Shown piece by piece: positions 6,585 to 18,700 of a stretch of 64,000 nucleotides of DNA (position 1 is the stretch's first letter; each line of letters opens with the position of its first letter). The stretch is from JASHVB01 sp035523995 (GTDB taxonomy: Bacteria > Pseudomonadota > Alphaproteobacteria > Acetobacterales > Acetobacteraceae). The DNA is taken from positions 1 to 64,000 of the forward strand of contig DATKPQ010000061.1 in the NCBI GenBank assembly GCA_035523995.1. Direction: 5' to 3'. A model generated the notes under the pieces. It had not been told where the DNA came from, searched no databases, and worked only from the letters and a program-made list of their open reading frames with translations. The position numbers were made by a program, and so were the translations under genes.

Positions 6585-9500
6585 TCATAGCCCGGCGAGA
6601 CGGGTGTTTGGAACAGCCTGCGCGCTTTCCACGCGCTCGCCGCCTTCGCCGATCACCGCGAAGGGCGCCCAGAAGAACGGATGGGCGATTTCCGCCGGCA
6701 GGCTCTTGCCGGCCTGCGCCAACATCGCGAGCTGCGCGTTGCGCAATGCCCCGGCGACACCCAGCGCGGGATTCTGTTTCATGCGCAACAGCGTATCGGC
6801 CACCAGGTAGGCCGCAACCTGGTCGTTGACCGACCAGTGCGTCACCAGCAACGCGCGGGCGCCGGCGTAGAAGAAGGCTCGCGCCAGGCCCGACAGGCTC
6901 TCGCCCGCGGTCGAGCCGCCCGGGCCGCCCGAGTTGCAGGCCGACAGGATGATGAGATCGGCATCCAGGTTCATGCCGACCACGTCCGATGCGGTCAACA
7001 GCGCTCCGGAGGCGTTCGTGGCGCCTTGCGGGTCCGACGTGACGATGGCGGGCTGGGTCTGGCAGCGCAGGTCGGTGGGCAGCAGCGCGTGGGTGGCGAA
7101 ATGCAGGATGCGGAAGTTCTTCAGCGGCAGCTTCATCACCGCCTGCGCTGTGAAGGCGGGGCCCAGTAACTCATCCGACGGGCTGGCATCCAGAATCACA
7201 CGGGCGGCATTCAGCTCCTTCGTTGCATAGGGCAGCAGCGGCAGGCCGGACAGCAACTGCGCGCTGTCGGAGCATGTGGCGCCGGGGAAGCTGGACTCGG
7301 CCTGGGCCAGCGTCACCGGCTGGAAGTCGCCGAAGCCGAACCATGGCTGCGTCGCCCGCGAGCCGCCGGCGATCTTGCGCAGGCTGACGAAATTGCTGGG
7401 GGCCGGCACATGGACGATGGTGAACTGGCGCACCAGCCAGGGCGCCTCGGCCAGTTCGTTCGGCTGCGCGGCTCCGGTGAGGAGCACTTCGAAGGGCAGT
7501 GACAGCAGCGGGCCGCTGGGCGCCACCACCAGCGCGCGCGCCCCCTGGAGCTGCCTGGCGACGCCGCCCAGTGTCAGCGCGTACAGCCGCTGGTCATCGG
7601 GGATGTCGAATTCCGGCAGACCGGCCGTGGTCTCCTCGATACCGGCGCGGACCCGCTTCACCAGCGTGGTGATTTCGGGCAGCCCGGCACCGACCTTCGA
7701 CACCGTGATGGTGTTGTTGCGGAGCAAGAACACCCAGCCGTCGCGGTCTGCCACCGTGATCGCGGCCAACGCCTCGCCGGGATGCAGTGCGGCAAAAACC
7801 TGCTGCGCCGTCACCACCTGCTGCACGAGCTGGCCATAGTTGGGCGCCGCCGCCTGAAGCGCCGAATCGGCGTCCTGCAACTGCGCCTGGGTCTGCTGGA
7901 TTTCCTTGTCCAGTTCCGCCGCGCGCGCGACGATTTCCGGATTGTTGGGGACGCCCTGGCGCTGCGCCAGAGCCAGGTCGTCACGCTGGCTATACAGCGT
8001 GTCGAGCTTGCCTTTCAGGTCGCGCTGCTTGCGGATTGCGTCGCCCACCTTCGGGTCGCGCGTGTTCTCCGCCAAGGTCGCCGCGGCCTGCGCTATTTGC
8101 TCGCTGGTGATGCTGCCCTGGGCAAGTTGCGCCGCGGTGAACATCTCGTCGAGCAGGGTCTGAGCGCCATCCTTGTGCGCGTCGGCCTCTTGGGCAAACA
8201 CATCCAGGCACGGGGCCATCAGGTCCGGCGTCGTGCCTGCCTTCAGCGCCACCAGCGCCGATACCGCGCTCTGGCACAGCGGCAGCGCTTCGGCGGCATG
8301 TTCGCCATCCAGTAGTTCGCGCGCGCGGATCAGGTAGGTTTCGGCCAGCGGCTTCGATCCCGGAAATGCCTGGTCGAACGCCCGCGTCGACTGTGCCAGT
8401 TCTTGCATCGCCAGCGCTTCCTGGCCCTGTGCCGCCGAGGTCAGCGCGCTGGTGCGGAACAGCCGGGCATCCAGCATCGGCCGTGCCAGGCCGTTTCCCT
8501 GCGCCAGGTCGTCCGCTTGCAGCAGCAACTCATCCGCTTCCTTCGGCTTGCCCAGGACGCGCAGCAGCACGGCGCGGTTGCGGCGCACCTCGATCAAACC
8601 GAGCAAGGCGGATTGCGCGCGAGGGTCGGTGAACAGCGCCTGATCTGGGGCGAGCGAGCCGGTGATCTGCAAGCGGTTGAATACAAAGGAGTTGGCGTAG
8701 GCCGGCCGCGGCCTGGCGTGCAACGCACTTTGCGGCACGCTCGCTGCATAGAGCGAGTCGGCCTCGGTCAGCAGCTTCAGTGCTTCGTCGAGCTTGCCCT
8801 GGTTCATCGCGTCCAGGCCACGATAATGGTACCAGCGCGCAACGGCGGTAGGGTCGGCTGATTTGGAGGCCAACTGCGCTGCCCGCGCAAACAGTGCATC
8901 CGCTTCGGCAAAACGGCCTTCGTTGGAAAGCTGCAGCGCCAGCGACATGATCGTCGTCGCGGTCTCGGGATTGTCCTTGCCGAGCAGCTTCTGCTGCAGC
9001 GCCAGCGCGGCGCGGAACGCGGCTTCGGCCGCGCCGGTGTTATCCGCGAGGTTGGCGCGCGTGCCCGCCACCATGAGTTCCTCGAACTGGCCGACATCGC
9101 CTGACGTGAAGGCCTGTGCCGCGAGACGCCGCGCCAGCAGAGCATCCGCCGCCGAACTGACCGGTGCCGAATCCGGCTTCATGACGCCGGCCAGCACGCC
9201 GATCGAGCGCTCCATCACGCGCGCAGCCGGCAGCACGCCATCGGCATACCAGATTTTTCCCGCGACATCGGCCACCATCGCGACATGGGGCCAACCGCCG
9301 ACCAGCTGTGTGCATTGCAGCAGCGCGGCGGGATCGCCGTTCAGGATCGTGGTTGCCGTCGGTGGATTGCAATGGAAGCGCGTGTCGATGGCGTCACGCC
9401 ACGGACTCGCGGTGGCAATTTGCTCGAGTTGCGCGGGGCTGGCGGCGCTGATCCCTCTCCGCACGCGCGCACTGGGTTCCTGCCACGTGCCGCAATAAAC

Positions 9501-9782
9501 GTCGGCAGCGCCCGGCTGCGGCGAAGTCTGCGTGCAGTCCTCGCCAACCCCGTTCTTGCCGATGGAGATCTGCGCGGCCGGTTTCGCCACTGACGTCAGC
9601 GCATGGGCGTAATCGCTTGCGGCAGGGGTCGCGCACCCGGCCAGCAGCAGTATCACGGGCAGCAGTATCAGGGGCAGCAGCATCAGGGGCAGCAGCAACG
9701 TGAAGGACGCGCGCATGGCCGGTGATCCAAGCCGGGAAAACACGAAGCGTAGCGCACGGCGGAACATGGTCATGGCTTTCAT
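6585..9782 (-). CDS. CHAT-domain (caspase-fold) TPR lipoprotein
   Basis: 1,065 residues. The N-terminus has a long Leu/Pro/Met-rich hydrophobic stretch ending in a lipobox (LLLAGC, Cys50), so it is predicted to be an envelope lipoprotein. Residues about 60-200 form a domain with at least four Cys (CTQTS, YCGTW, FHCNPP, LQCTQL), which suits an oxidising compartment. TPR-like helices span about 220-590, then a coiled coil (about 600-665), then a CHAT domain to the end. The predicted catalytic dyad is His898 (LHFATHALLP) and Cys949 (LSACNSGGPGG), both intact; the C-terminal HPFFWAPFAVIG is typical. The start ATG at 9782 overlaps the tpsA stop by ATGA. Internal starts at codons 4, 6 and 23 are possible and would keep the signal. 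CHAT proteases are usually cytoplasmic; export is the odd feature. Substrate unknown, TpsA being the obvious candidate. Confidence 0.88.
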   Translation of the reverse strand: MKAMTMFRRALRFVFSRLGSPAMRASFTLLLPLMLLPLILLPVILLLAGCATPAASDYAHALTSVAKPAAQISIGKNGVGEDCTQTSPQPGAADVYCGTWQEPSARVRRGISAASPAQLEQIATASPWRDAIDTRFHCNPPTATTILNGDPAALLQCTQLVGGWPHVAMVADVAGKIWYADGVLPAARVMERSIGVLAGVMKPDSAPVSSAADALLARRLAAQAFTSGDVGQFEELMVAGTRANLADNTGAAEAAFRAALALQQKLLGKDNPETATTIMSLALQLSNEGRFAEADALFARAAQLASKSADPTAVARWYHYRGLDAMNQGKLDEALKLLTEADSLYAASVPQSALHARPRPAYANSFVFNRLQITGSLAPDQALFTDPRAQSALLGLIEVRRNRAVLLRVLGKPKEADELLLQADDLAQGNGLARPMLDARLFRTSALTSAAQGQEALAMQELAQSTRAFDQAFPGSKPLAETYLIRARELLDGEHAAEALPLCQSAVSALVALKAGTTPDLMAPCLDVFAQEADAHKDGAQTLLDEMFTAAQLAQGSITSEQIAQAAATLAENTRDPKVGDAIRKQRDLKGKLDTLYSQRDDLALAQRQGVPNNPEIVARAAELDKEIQQTQAQLQDADSALQAAAPNYGQLVQQVVTAQQVFAALHPGEALAAITVADRDGWVFLLRNNTITVSKVGAGLPEITTLVKRVRAGIEETTAGLPEFDIPDDQRLYALTLGGVARQLQGARALVVAPSGPLLSLPFEVLLTGAAQPNELAEAPWLVRQFTIVHVPAPSNFVSLRKIAGGSRATQPWFGFGDFQPVTLAQAESSFPGATCSDSAQLLSGLPLLPYATKELNAARVILDASPSDELLGPAFTAQAVMKLPLKNFRILHFATHALLPTDLRCQTQPAIVTSDPQGATNASGALLTASDVVGMNLDADLIILSACNSGGPGGSTAGESLSGLARAFFYAGARALLVTHWSVNDQVAAYLVADTLLRMKQNPALGVAGALRNAQLAMLAQAGKSLPAEIAHPFFWAPFAVIGEGGERVESAQAVPNTRLAGL
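9640..9695 (-). repeat. 15-bp tandem repeat in the CHAT signal peptide
   Basis: A 15-base unit of the type GGCAGCAGTATCAGG (plus-strand sense) occurs three to four times in a row. It encodes the LLPLxLLPLxLLPVxLL core of the signal peptide. Loss or gain of one unit keeps the frame and changes the hydrophobic length by five residues. Confidence 0.6.
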
Positions 9783-12700
9783 TGTTCCGGGCGTTTGGTT
9801 TCGTCGCAGACCCCTTGGGGATTGGGGTTGGCGCAGGGCATCAGCTCGTAGCGTTCATCCGATACCACCGGCAGCACCAGGTCCCCCTGGTTCTGCGAAT
9901 TGGAGGGCGAGCCGATGATGATATCGTTGAGTGGATTGGCTGTCGGCAGCGACAAGGTGGTGAGGATCGTGCAATTCACCGAATGGATCGGGCAGCCGTT
10001 GACCCGGTAATTGGCGTTGGGCAGCGGCTGGATGAAGCTGGTGCCGGCCGCGGCGAAGCCGGTGTCGCCGCCCACCGTGGCGTTGGTGAACGATGCGAGG
10101 CCGGGTGGCTGCGTGTAGAGAAAATCGAGGCGCTGGACGTTGAACGAGCCATTCGCCTGGCCGGCGCCGACATCGAAGATGGCCCAAGTGGTCGGCGCCA
10201 TCAGCCCACCCGCCAGATGCAGCATGCTCGCCGTACTGTTCGGCGTCAGGTCGATGAGGAGTACGCTTTCCGCTGTACCGCTGAAGTTTGCGACGGTGAA
10301 CGCGTTGCCGGTCTGGATGACATTGCTCGCCTTGAGCCATGCTCCCTGCGAGACGCCCATATACGGTGCGTTGCCGAGGAAGGGCAGCTCATTCGTGCTG
10401 AGGGACTTGAGCGGCAGCGGCGTTCCATTGGGCACGCCGCCGGTGACAAGCCCGCCATTGCCCAGAAAGATCGTAGCCGGGGTGGTAATCAAAAGCCGTG
10501 AGGCCACGATGATGTTGTTGATGGTCACGTTTGCAACGTCGTTGAGGGAGAAGCTGCTGCCGACGCCATTGACGGTGACCGGCCCGGCGATGGTGAGGCT
10601 TATGCCGTCATTCAGCGCGAACGCGCCGCTCGATGTAAAACTGCCGAGCGTGGCTACCTGATTGCTGGCCGGGCTTGCGCCAAGCAGGTTTACCGTGCCC
10701 GCCGCGCTGCCGGTAAGCAGGTCGGCAATCAAAATGCCGTCCTGGGTAATGTTGCCGCCCGAGTTCAGCACGATACCGGTATCGTCCTTCACCAGGCCGT
10801 CCAGCGAAATGCCGCCGGATGCGTTGGTGACGACGACGGCTCCGGCCACCATGCTGGCGCCGGCGCCGGCCTGTACGATGGGGCCGTTCGCTGCCGTCAC
10901 CGAGAGGGTTCCGCCCGCGGAGATCAACCCACTATTGAACAAAGTGCCGGTGGAGGCAGTGAGGGACGCGTTGCCGGCCTGTGCGATGATGGACCCGGTG
11001 TTGGTGTTGTTGAGCCCCGCCGCCGCTTGCAGCGTCGCATTGGTGGCCGCCTGCACCAGGCCGCTGTTCGACAGGACGCCGGCGGATGCGGTGAGCGACG
11101 CGCTGCCGGTTTGCGCCACGATCGAACCGGAATTGGTGAGGTTCGAAGCCGCTTGCAGCGTTGCATTATCGCTGGCCAGCACGATGCCGCCGGTGGTGAT
11201 CTGGCCTCCTGTGGAAGTCAGGGAAGCGTCTCCGCCCTGGGCCGCGATAAGACCGGTGGTGGTGAGATCGCCGGCCGACTGCATCGTTACCGACGTATGC
11301 GCGACGACCTGGCCGGCATTGGTCAGCATGCCACTGGTCGCAGTCAGCGCTGCACTGCCCGCCTGAACGATGATCGAGCCGCTACCAGTGTTGGCGCCGC
11401 TGGCCCCGGACAGGGTCGCGCCGGTCACCGCCTGGATGAGGCCGCTGTTCATCAGCGTCCCGGCAAACGCTGTCAGCGACGCGCTGCCGGATTGCGCCAC
11501 GATCGAACCGGAATTGGTAAGGTTCGAAGCCGCTTGCAGCATTGCATTATCGCTGGCCAGCACGATGCCGCCGGTGGTGATCTGGCCTCCTGTGGAAGTC
11601 AGAGACGCGTCTCCGCCCTGGGCCGCGATAAGACCGGTGGTGGTGAGATCGCCGGCCGACTGCATCGTCACCGACGTATGCGCGACCACCTGGCCGGCAT
11701 TGGTCAGCGTGCCACTGGTCGCGGTCAGCGATGCACCACCGGCCTGAACGATGATCGAGCCGCTACCAGTGTTGGCGCCGCTGGCCCCGGACAGGGTCGC
11801 GCCGCTGCTGGCCTGGATCAGGCCGGAATTGGCAAACGCGCCGTTCGCGGCCGCGATCGACGCAGCGCCCGCGGTGGCAACGATCGAACCGGTATTGGTG
11901 AAGCCCGCATCGCCGCTGACGGTGGCATTGAGACTGGCCAGGATCAGGCCGCCATTTGTCAGCGTCCCGCTCGCGGCTGTCACCACCGCGTTGCCACTCT
12001 GCGCGATGATCGACCCGGTGTTGGTCGCCGCGGTTGCTGCCGTCAGCGTGGCGCTCGTCGCAGCCTGGACCAAAGACCGGTTGGTCAGCGCGCCTTGCGT
12101 GGCGACGGAAATCGCACCCGTGGTCGCAGTCACCGGTCCGACAACAGTGAGGCCGGCGCCATCCAGTAGCGTCAGGCTGGTCGCACTGAACGTGGACAGG
12201 TTGGCGATTTGGTTGGCGGACGCCGTGGCGCCGGTCAGACCAGCCGCGTCGGTCGCGCTGCCGCTCAACGTGCCGGCGATCAGCGTCCCGCCTTCGGTGA
12301 TGGCGCCGCCGGTTGCCGTCAGGCTGGTGGTGCCGGAGCCGCCATCGGTGACGAAGCCGTTGATCGTGATGGCGCTGCCCGTCAGACTCATAACGGACGC
12401 GCTGACGATGCTGCCGTTCACCGTCACGGCAACGGCGTCGTTCACGGTCACGCTCGGGCCGCCGTTGACCACGCCGCTCACCGTCAACGCCTCACCATCA
12501 TCCAGCGTGAAGCCGCCGGCGGTGAAGTTCGTGAGCATGCCGACCTGATTGGCAGTCGGCGTCGCGCCGAGGAGGCTGACCGTGCTGGCGGCGCTGCCGG
12601 CCAGCACGGGAGAGAGGAAGCTGCCGTTCTGGGTGATGGCGCCCCCGGAATTCAGCGTCGTGCTGTCGGCGGTGTTCACCACGCCAGCCAGCGTCATGGC

Positions 12701-15700
12701 GCCGGATGACTGCAGCGTCGTGTTTGCACCGGCAAGGACAAGGCCGGAACTCGACAAGGTGCCGTTGTTGGCGGCCAGCAGCGCGTTGCCACTGGTCGCG
12801 ATGACCGAGCCGGTGTTGGTGAGACCGGTGCCTGCCATCAAGGTCGCATCGGTGCTGGCCTGAATCAGGCCGCCATTCGTCACTGCGCCGTTGCTCGCGG
12901 TCAGCAGCGCGTTCCCGCCATTGGCCAGGACCGAGCCGGTGTTGGCCAGGCTCATCACCGCGGTCAACGTCGTGTTTGCGGAGGCCTGGATCAGACCGCC
13001 GTTTGTCAACATGCCATTGCCCGCGGCAAGTACCGCATTCCCGCCGTTGGCGTCGACCGACCCGTTGTTGGCGAGGTTGCCGGTCGCGGACACCGTCGCA
13101 GCGGTTGCCGCCTGAATGGTCGAATTGTTGGTCAGCGAGCCCGTGTCCGCGATCGTCACCGCACCGGACGTGGCGATGACCGGCGCGGCCACGGTCAGGC
13201 CGGTGCCGTCGTTCAGGGTGAAGGCGGCCGCGCTGAAGCCGCCCAGCGTGCCGATCATTGCATTGGCGAGGTCGGTCGTGCCGGTCGAACTGCCGGAGAG
13301 CATGCCGGCCGTCAGCAGGCCAGTTTCGGTGATTGAACCGGGATTGGCGACCATGGTGACGGTACCGGTGGTTCCCGCCGTCACCGTGCCCGGTATGTCG
13401 ATGCTTGTGGCGGCCAGGTCGATGGCGTTGCCGCTGAGCAGCGTTGTCACCGTCAACGTGCCGGCCACGTCGATCGATACGGAACTGTTGCCATTTACCG
13501 CGCTGGCGGTCAGGGCGGTGCCGTCGTTCAGCACCAACCCGGAGGATCCAAAGCTGCCGATGTTGAGGATCTGGTTCGTGTCAACGGTGGCGCCCGCGAG
13601 GTCCGCGATCGCAGCCGATGTGCCCGACAGCGTGCCGGCGATCAGCGTGCCGGTCTCGATGATCGGACCGCTGGTGCCGGCCAGTTCAATGGTGCCGGTG
13701 GTGCCGGCGGTCGCTTCCCCGGGGATCTGGATGCTGCCGGCCGTCAGGCTGATCGAGCCGGCGCTGAGGATGCCGTTCACCGACAGGGAGCCGGCATCGA
13801 GCACTGTCGCGAAGCTGGTGCCGGCGATGGTGTCGATCGTCAGGTTCGTGCCGTCGTTCAGCGCGAACCCGTTCGATGTGAAGCTGGTGATGGTGCCGAT
13901 CTGGTTGGCCGTCGTCGTGGCTCCGGCCAGATTCGCGACGCCCGTTGCGCTGCCGGACAGGTCCGCGGCGATCAGTGCGCCCGTTTCATTGATGGAGCCG
14001 CCATTCGCGATCAGGTCCATCGCGCCGGACGGGGTCGCGTTGACTGTGCCCGGGATCAAGATCGTCGTGGCCGTCAGATCGACGGCACTGGCGCTGACCA
14101 GCGACGCGATCGTCAGCGTGCCCGCGACATCGATCGAAGCGAGCGTCCCGCCGTTGATCGTGCCGACGTTCAGCGCGGTGGTGCCGTCGTTCAGGATAAA
14201 GCCGCCGGCGCCGAAGCTGCCGACATTGGCGATGGTGTTGTTGCCGGAGAAGCTGGCCGAGGCCGCCGCGGTGCCGTTCAGCGTGCCGATCAGCATTGTC
14301 GCGTTTTCGAAGATCGTGCCGTTGGCGGCCGACAGATCGGTGGTGCCGCGGCCGCCATCGCTGACCAGGGCCGCGCCGGTGATGGCGATGGCACTGCCGG
14401 TCAGGTTCATAAGATCGCTGCCGATGACGCTGCCGGTGATGCTGAGCAATTGGGACGAGTCGATCGCGACGCTGCTGCCGCCGTTGACGATCCCGGTCAC
14501 CGTCAGCGCCGTGCCGTTGTCCAGCACGAAACCGGCCGCGGAGAAGTTGCCGAGCGTGCCGACCTGGTTGGCAAACGCCGTGCCGTTGAGGGAGCCGGAC
14601 AGGTTCGCCCCGGCCTGCGCGCTGCCCGAGAGCATGCCGGCGATCAGCGTGCCGGTTTCGTTGATCGAACCGTTGGTGGCAATCAGGCTAACGGGACCCG
14701 TGGGTCCCGCGTTGACCTCGCCCGGAATCTGGATGCCGGTTCCTTGCAGGTCGATCGTTCCGGCGCTGATCAGCGTGTTCACCGAGAGCAAGCCGGCGGC
14801 GGTGATCGAGGCGAACGTTTCGCCCGACACGCTGCCGATCGCCAGCGCGGTGCCGTCGTTCAGCACGAAACCGCTGGCCGAGAAGCTGGCAATCGAGCCG
14901 ATCCGGTTTGCGAAGACGCCAGCGTTGGACGTGCCCGCGAAGTTCGCGATTGCGCTCGCGCTGCCGGACAGCGTGCCGGCGATCAGCGTGCCGGTTTCGA
15001 GGATCGAGCCGCCATTGGCCAGGAGTGTCGTGGTGCCGGTACCGCCGTCGCTGGCCTCACCCTGGATCAGGATGGTCGTCGCGGACAGGCTGACAGTGTT
15101 GGTCGCGATCAGGCGGTTGGCGATGGTTATCGTGCCGTTGTTGTCGGCAATGCCGATGCCGGGTGCTGTCAGCGTGCCGACGGACAGGTTGCCCTTGTCG
15201 GTCAGACTGAAGGTGCCGGCGGACTCCGCCAGCGAGCCGATTGCGGCGATGGTGTTGCCGGCGCTCCCGAGGCTGACGGAATTGGCGATGCCGCCGGAGC
15301 TTTGCAGCAGCGCGGCAAGGATGGTGGCGGCGGACGCTTCGCCTACTCCGCCGGTTCCGGTGGTGGTCAGGTCGAGCACGGCCGTGCTGTTACCGAGGAA
15401 GGCGTTGCCGTTCAGCGCAATGCTGCCGCTCGTCAGGTCAATGGTCGGCCCGCTGACATAGGCGCCATTGTTCAGCGCGATATTGCCGCCGGTACCGGTG
15501 TCGGTGATCGACACCAATCCGCTCGTGGCGGAGACTGTGTTGCTGATGGCGAGCGTACCGCTGAGCCCGTCCAGAGTGACGCTGCTGGCGATCACCGACC
15601 CGGTGACGTTCATTCCGGACAGGCTGCCGCTGTTGCTCAGGTGGAACGTGCCGGCGCTGAGGGTAAAGTTGCCAAGCGTCCCGATCGCATTGCCGCCGCC

Positions 15701-18700
15701 GAGATCGACGTTGCCGCCGGCGCCCCCGCTGCTTTGCAGGGTCGCGGCGTCGATCGCGCCGTTGCCGCTCTCCTGAATGCCGGCATTTGCGGCGCTGAGA
15801 TCGACGGTGGTGGCAGACACCAGGCCGACCACCGCAAGCGATCCCGTGATGTTGGGATCGTTCAGCACGAAATTGCCGTTGGCTACGTCGAAGCTGCCGA
15901 GCGCGCCGATCGCGTTGTTGTTGGTGAGGCTGACTGTGCTGCCGGCATTGCCGACCAACGTACCGACGGTGATGGCGTTGGTCCCGCTCTCGGTGACGCC
16001 ACCGATGCTGTCCAGCCGCAGCGTGGCGGCGACGCCGCCCAGGTTCACCGGCCCATCGACGGAAATGGCGCCGGCCGTGACCGTGCCGGCGCCGCCATTG
16101 ACGAAATCGGCGTAACTGCCGATCTGCAACGTCCCGTTACCGGCATTGATGTCGGCCAGAAGGTTGCCGGGGATGAGCAGGGTGCCGGTATTGCTTGTGC
16201 TTCCGGCCAGGCTGACGAGCGTGCCGCCGCTGAGGGGCGCGATCGCCACCGTGCCGTTGACGGCACTGATGGTGCCGAAACCGGTGTTCAGTGCGAACTG
16301 GTTGGCGACCAGTTCAATGAGCGGCTGCGTTCCCGTGGCGGCCAAGGCGCCGCCCGCGGCGAGCGTGATGCCGCCGCTCGCCGCATCCTTGACGAAGATG
16401 TCGCCGGCCGCGCTGACGGCGCCGGCGATCGACAGGCTCTGGTCATCGATCAGCAGGAAGTCGCCGGTGCCGGCACTGAATGCGCCCAGCGCGCCGATGC
16501 TGTTGCCGTTGAGCAATGTGGCGCCCTGGCCGACGCCCAGGTTGCTGAACACTGTCGCGGCGACGATCGTGCCGCCATTGACCTCGGCCACGTTGCCGCT
16601 GGTGGCCGACAGGTCGAGCGTTCCGCCGGCGGAGACCAGGCTGCCAATGGAAATGCCCGCCGCTGTCGCGGTGAGGCCGAGGCTGCCGGTGCTGACGATG
16701 CTGTTGGCCGTGGTGATCGCGCCCGCAACCAGGGTGACGCCGGCCGCGAAGACCGACCCGGTTACGTGCAGATCGTCGCTGTTGCCGTCGGCCAGCAGCA
16801 GCGACCCGCCGTTCACCACGAAGCCGGCGAGCGTGCCGATATTGTTGGTGTCGCCGAGGGTTGCCGGGCCGGCGACATTGCTCGAACTCTGCAACACCGC
16901 GGCGACGATGGAGCCGCCGGTCTCGGTGATGCCGCTGGTTGTGGTGCTGAGATCGACGGTGCCGGTTGGATCGTTCAGCACACCGCCGCCGGCAAGCGCG
17001 ATGCTGCCGGCGTTGAGCAAAAGCGTGCCGGTTGAACTGACGGACACGGTTCCGGCCACGGTCAGCGGTGTGGCGTCGGTGACCAGGACATTGCCGGCGG
17101 TGGCATCGAGCAATCCCAGCGTGCCGATCGCGTCGCCGGATGCGATCAGCGTGAAACCGTTGCCGGCCGTGCCGGTGAGCGTGGGCACGGTCAGCGCGGC
17201 GGTGCCGGTCGCGACGACCGCGCCGGTGCTGTCCAGTTCCAGCACGATGGTGCCAGTGTTCAGCGCGTTGGCCAAGGTGATGCCGGTCGCCGTGGTGGTG
17301 CCGGCGGCGCGTCCAACCCGCAACAGCGAGGCGTCGATATCGCCCAGCAGCGTGCTGTCGATCACCAGCCCGCCGGCGCCCTGCGTGCCGTTCAGGGTGA
17401 CGCCCATACCGGTGCTGGGCGCGATCTCTACGACGCTACTTTCGATGAGCGCACCCGGGTTCTCCTCGATGGTGCCGGCGAGCAAGGAGATGGTGCCCCC
17501 CGGCGCGTCCAGCGTGGCTGAATTCTCGCCCTCGGCGAGCCGCAAGGTGCCGGTTGACCCCGTCGATTCGAACAGCAGGTTGGTGCCGGAGTAGAAGCCG
17601 GTCAGCAACATGCCCTCGCCGGAAACGATCGTGACATCGCCCGCCGCGGTGGCGCCGGTCATCGACGCGATCTGATTGAGCGTACTACCCAGTACGATGC
17701 TGCCGTTGGTAGCGATGGCGTTCAGTGAACTGGCGACGAGCGTGGATGTGGCCGCTTCGGTGATCGAGGTGTTGGAGGTCAGCCCGACCAGGTTCCCATC
17801 CAGCAGTGCCGCGCTGGTCAGGCCGATGGCGCCCGAAGTGCTGGCGAGGCTGATGAAACCGTTCGGCGCCAGGATAGTACCGCTGACGCCGATTGCCCCG
17901 GCATCGATCGTCACGTTGTCCGCGCCTACCGTGCCGGCGACGCCGATGCTGCCGGCATTCACCAGATCGAAATTGCTGCCGGAATCATCGCCATCGGCAA
18001 CGGTGAAATTGCCAAGCGTGGCGATGTCGTTGGAATCGGTCAGTTGGGCACTGCCGACGGCGCTGCCGGTCAGCATTCCGGCGGTGATCGAGCCGCTGGT
18101 CTGACTGATCGTTCCGGCGGAGATCAGAGAAACCGGTTGGCCGGTCGCCGTGAGGTCTCCCGCGAGGGTCAGATCGCCGGATGTCGTTGTGGAGAGGGCG
18201 ATCGCGCCGCCATTCGTGGCAATGCCGGCGACGGCGCCGACGGTGCCGACTGTTAGTGGGGTGCCGGTATTGTTGAACGCGAAGCCGCTGCCGCTGCCCG
18301 TTACCTGCGCTGCAAGCATTTCGACCGCGTTGGCGCCCGGCAAGCTGACCGGTCCGGCGGCGGTGATTTCGAGCTGCTGGGAGGTGATCGACCCGGCAGT
18401 CTGTGCGATCGTGCCGCCGGAGCTAAGATTGGTCAGCTGGGTATTGCTCGAACCCAGGTCCGCACCCAGCGTGATTCCGCCGGTGCCCGCGGCAATCGAT
18501 ATCGATCCGTTCGCGATGACGACGTCGTTGACGGTGATCGCGCCTGCTGTATTGCTCGATGCGGTGAAGTTGGCGACGTCGATCGGTGCGCCGATCGTGA
18601 TCGAGCCGGTGGGGGTTGTGTTGCCGGCAGACAGGATCAACGTGCCGGCAGCGCCGATGATTGCCGCGCCCCGGTTGATGATGATGTTGTTATCAGCACT

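Noticed and set aside
11059..15010. A CRISPR array, given the many spaced repeats
   Set aside because: The units are 320-381 bases, coding and in frame, without short identical repeats and unique spacers.
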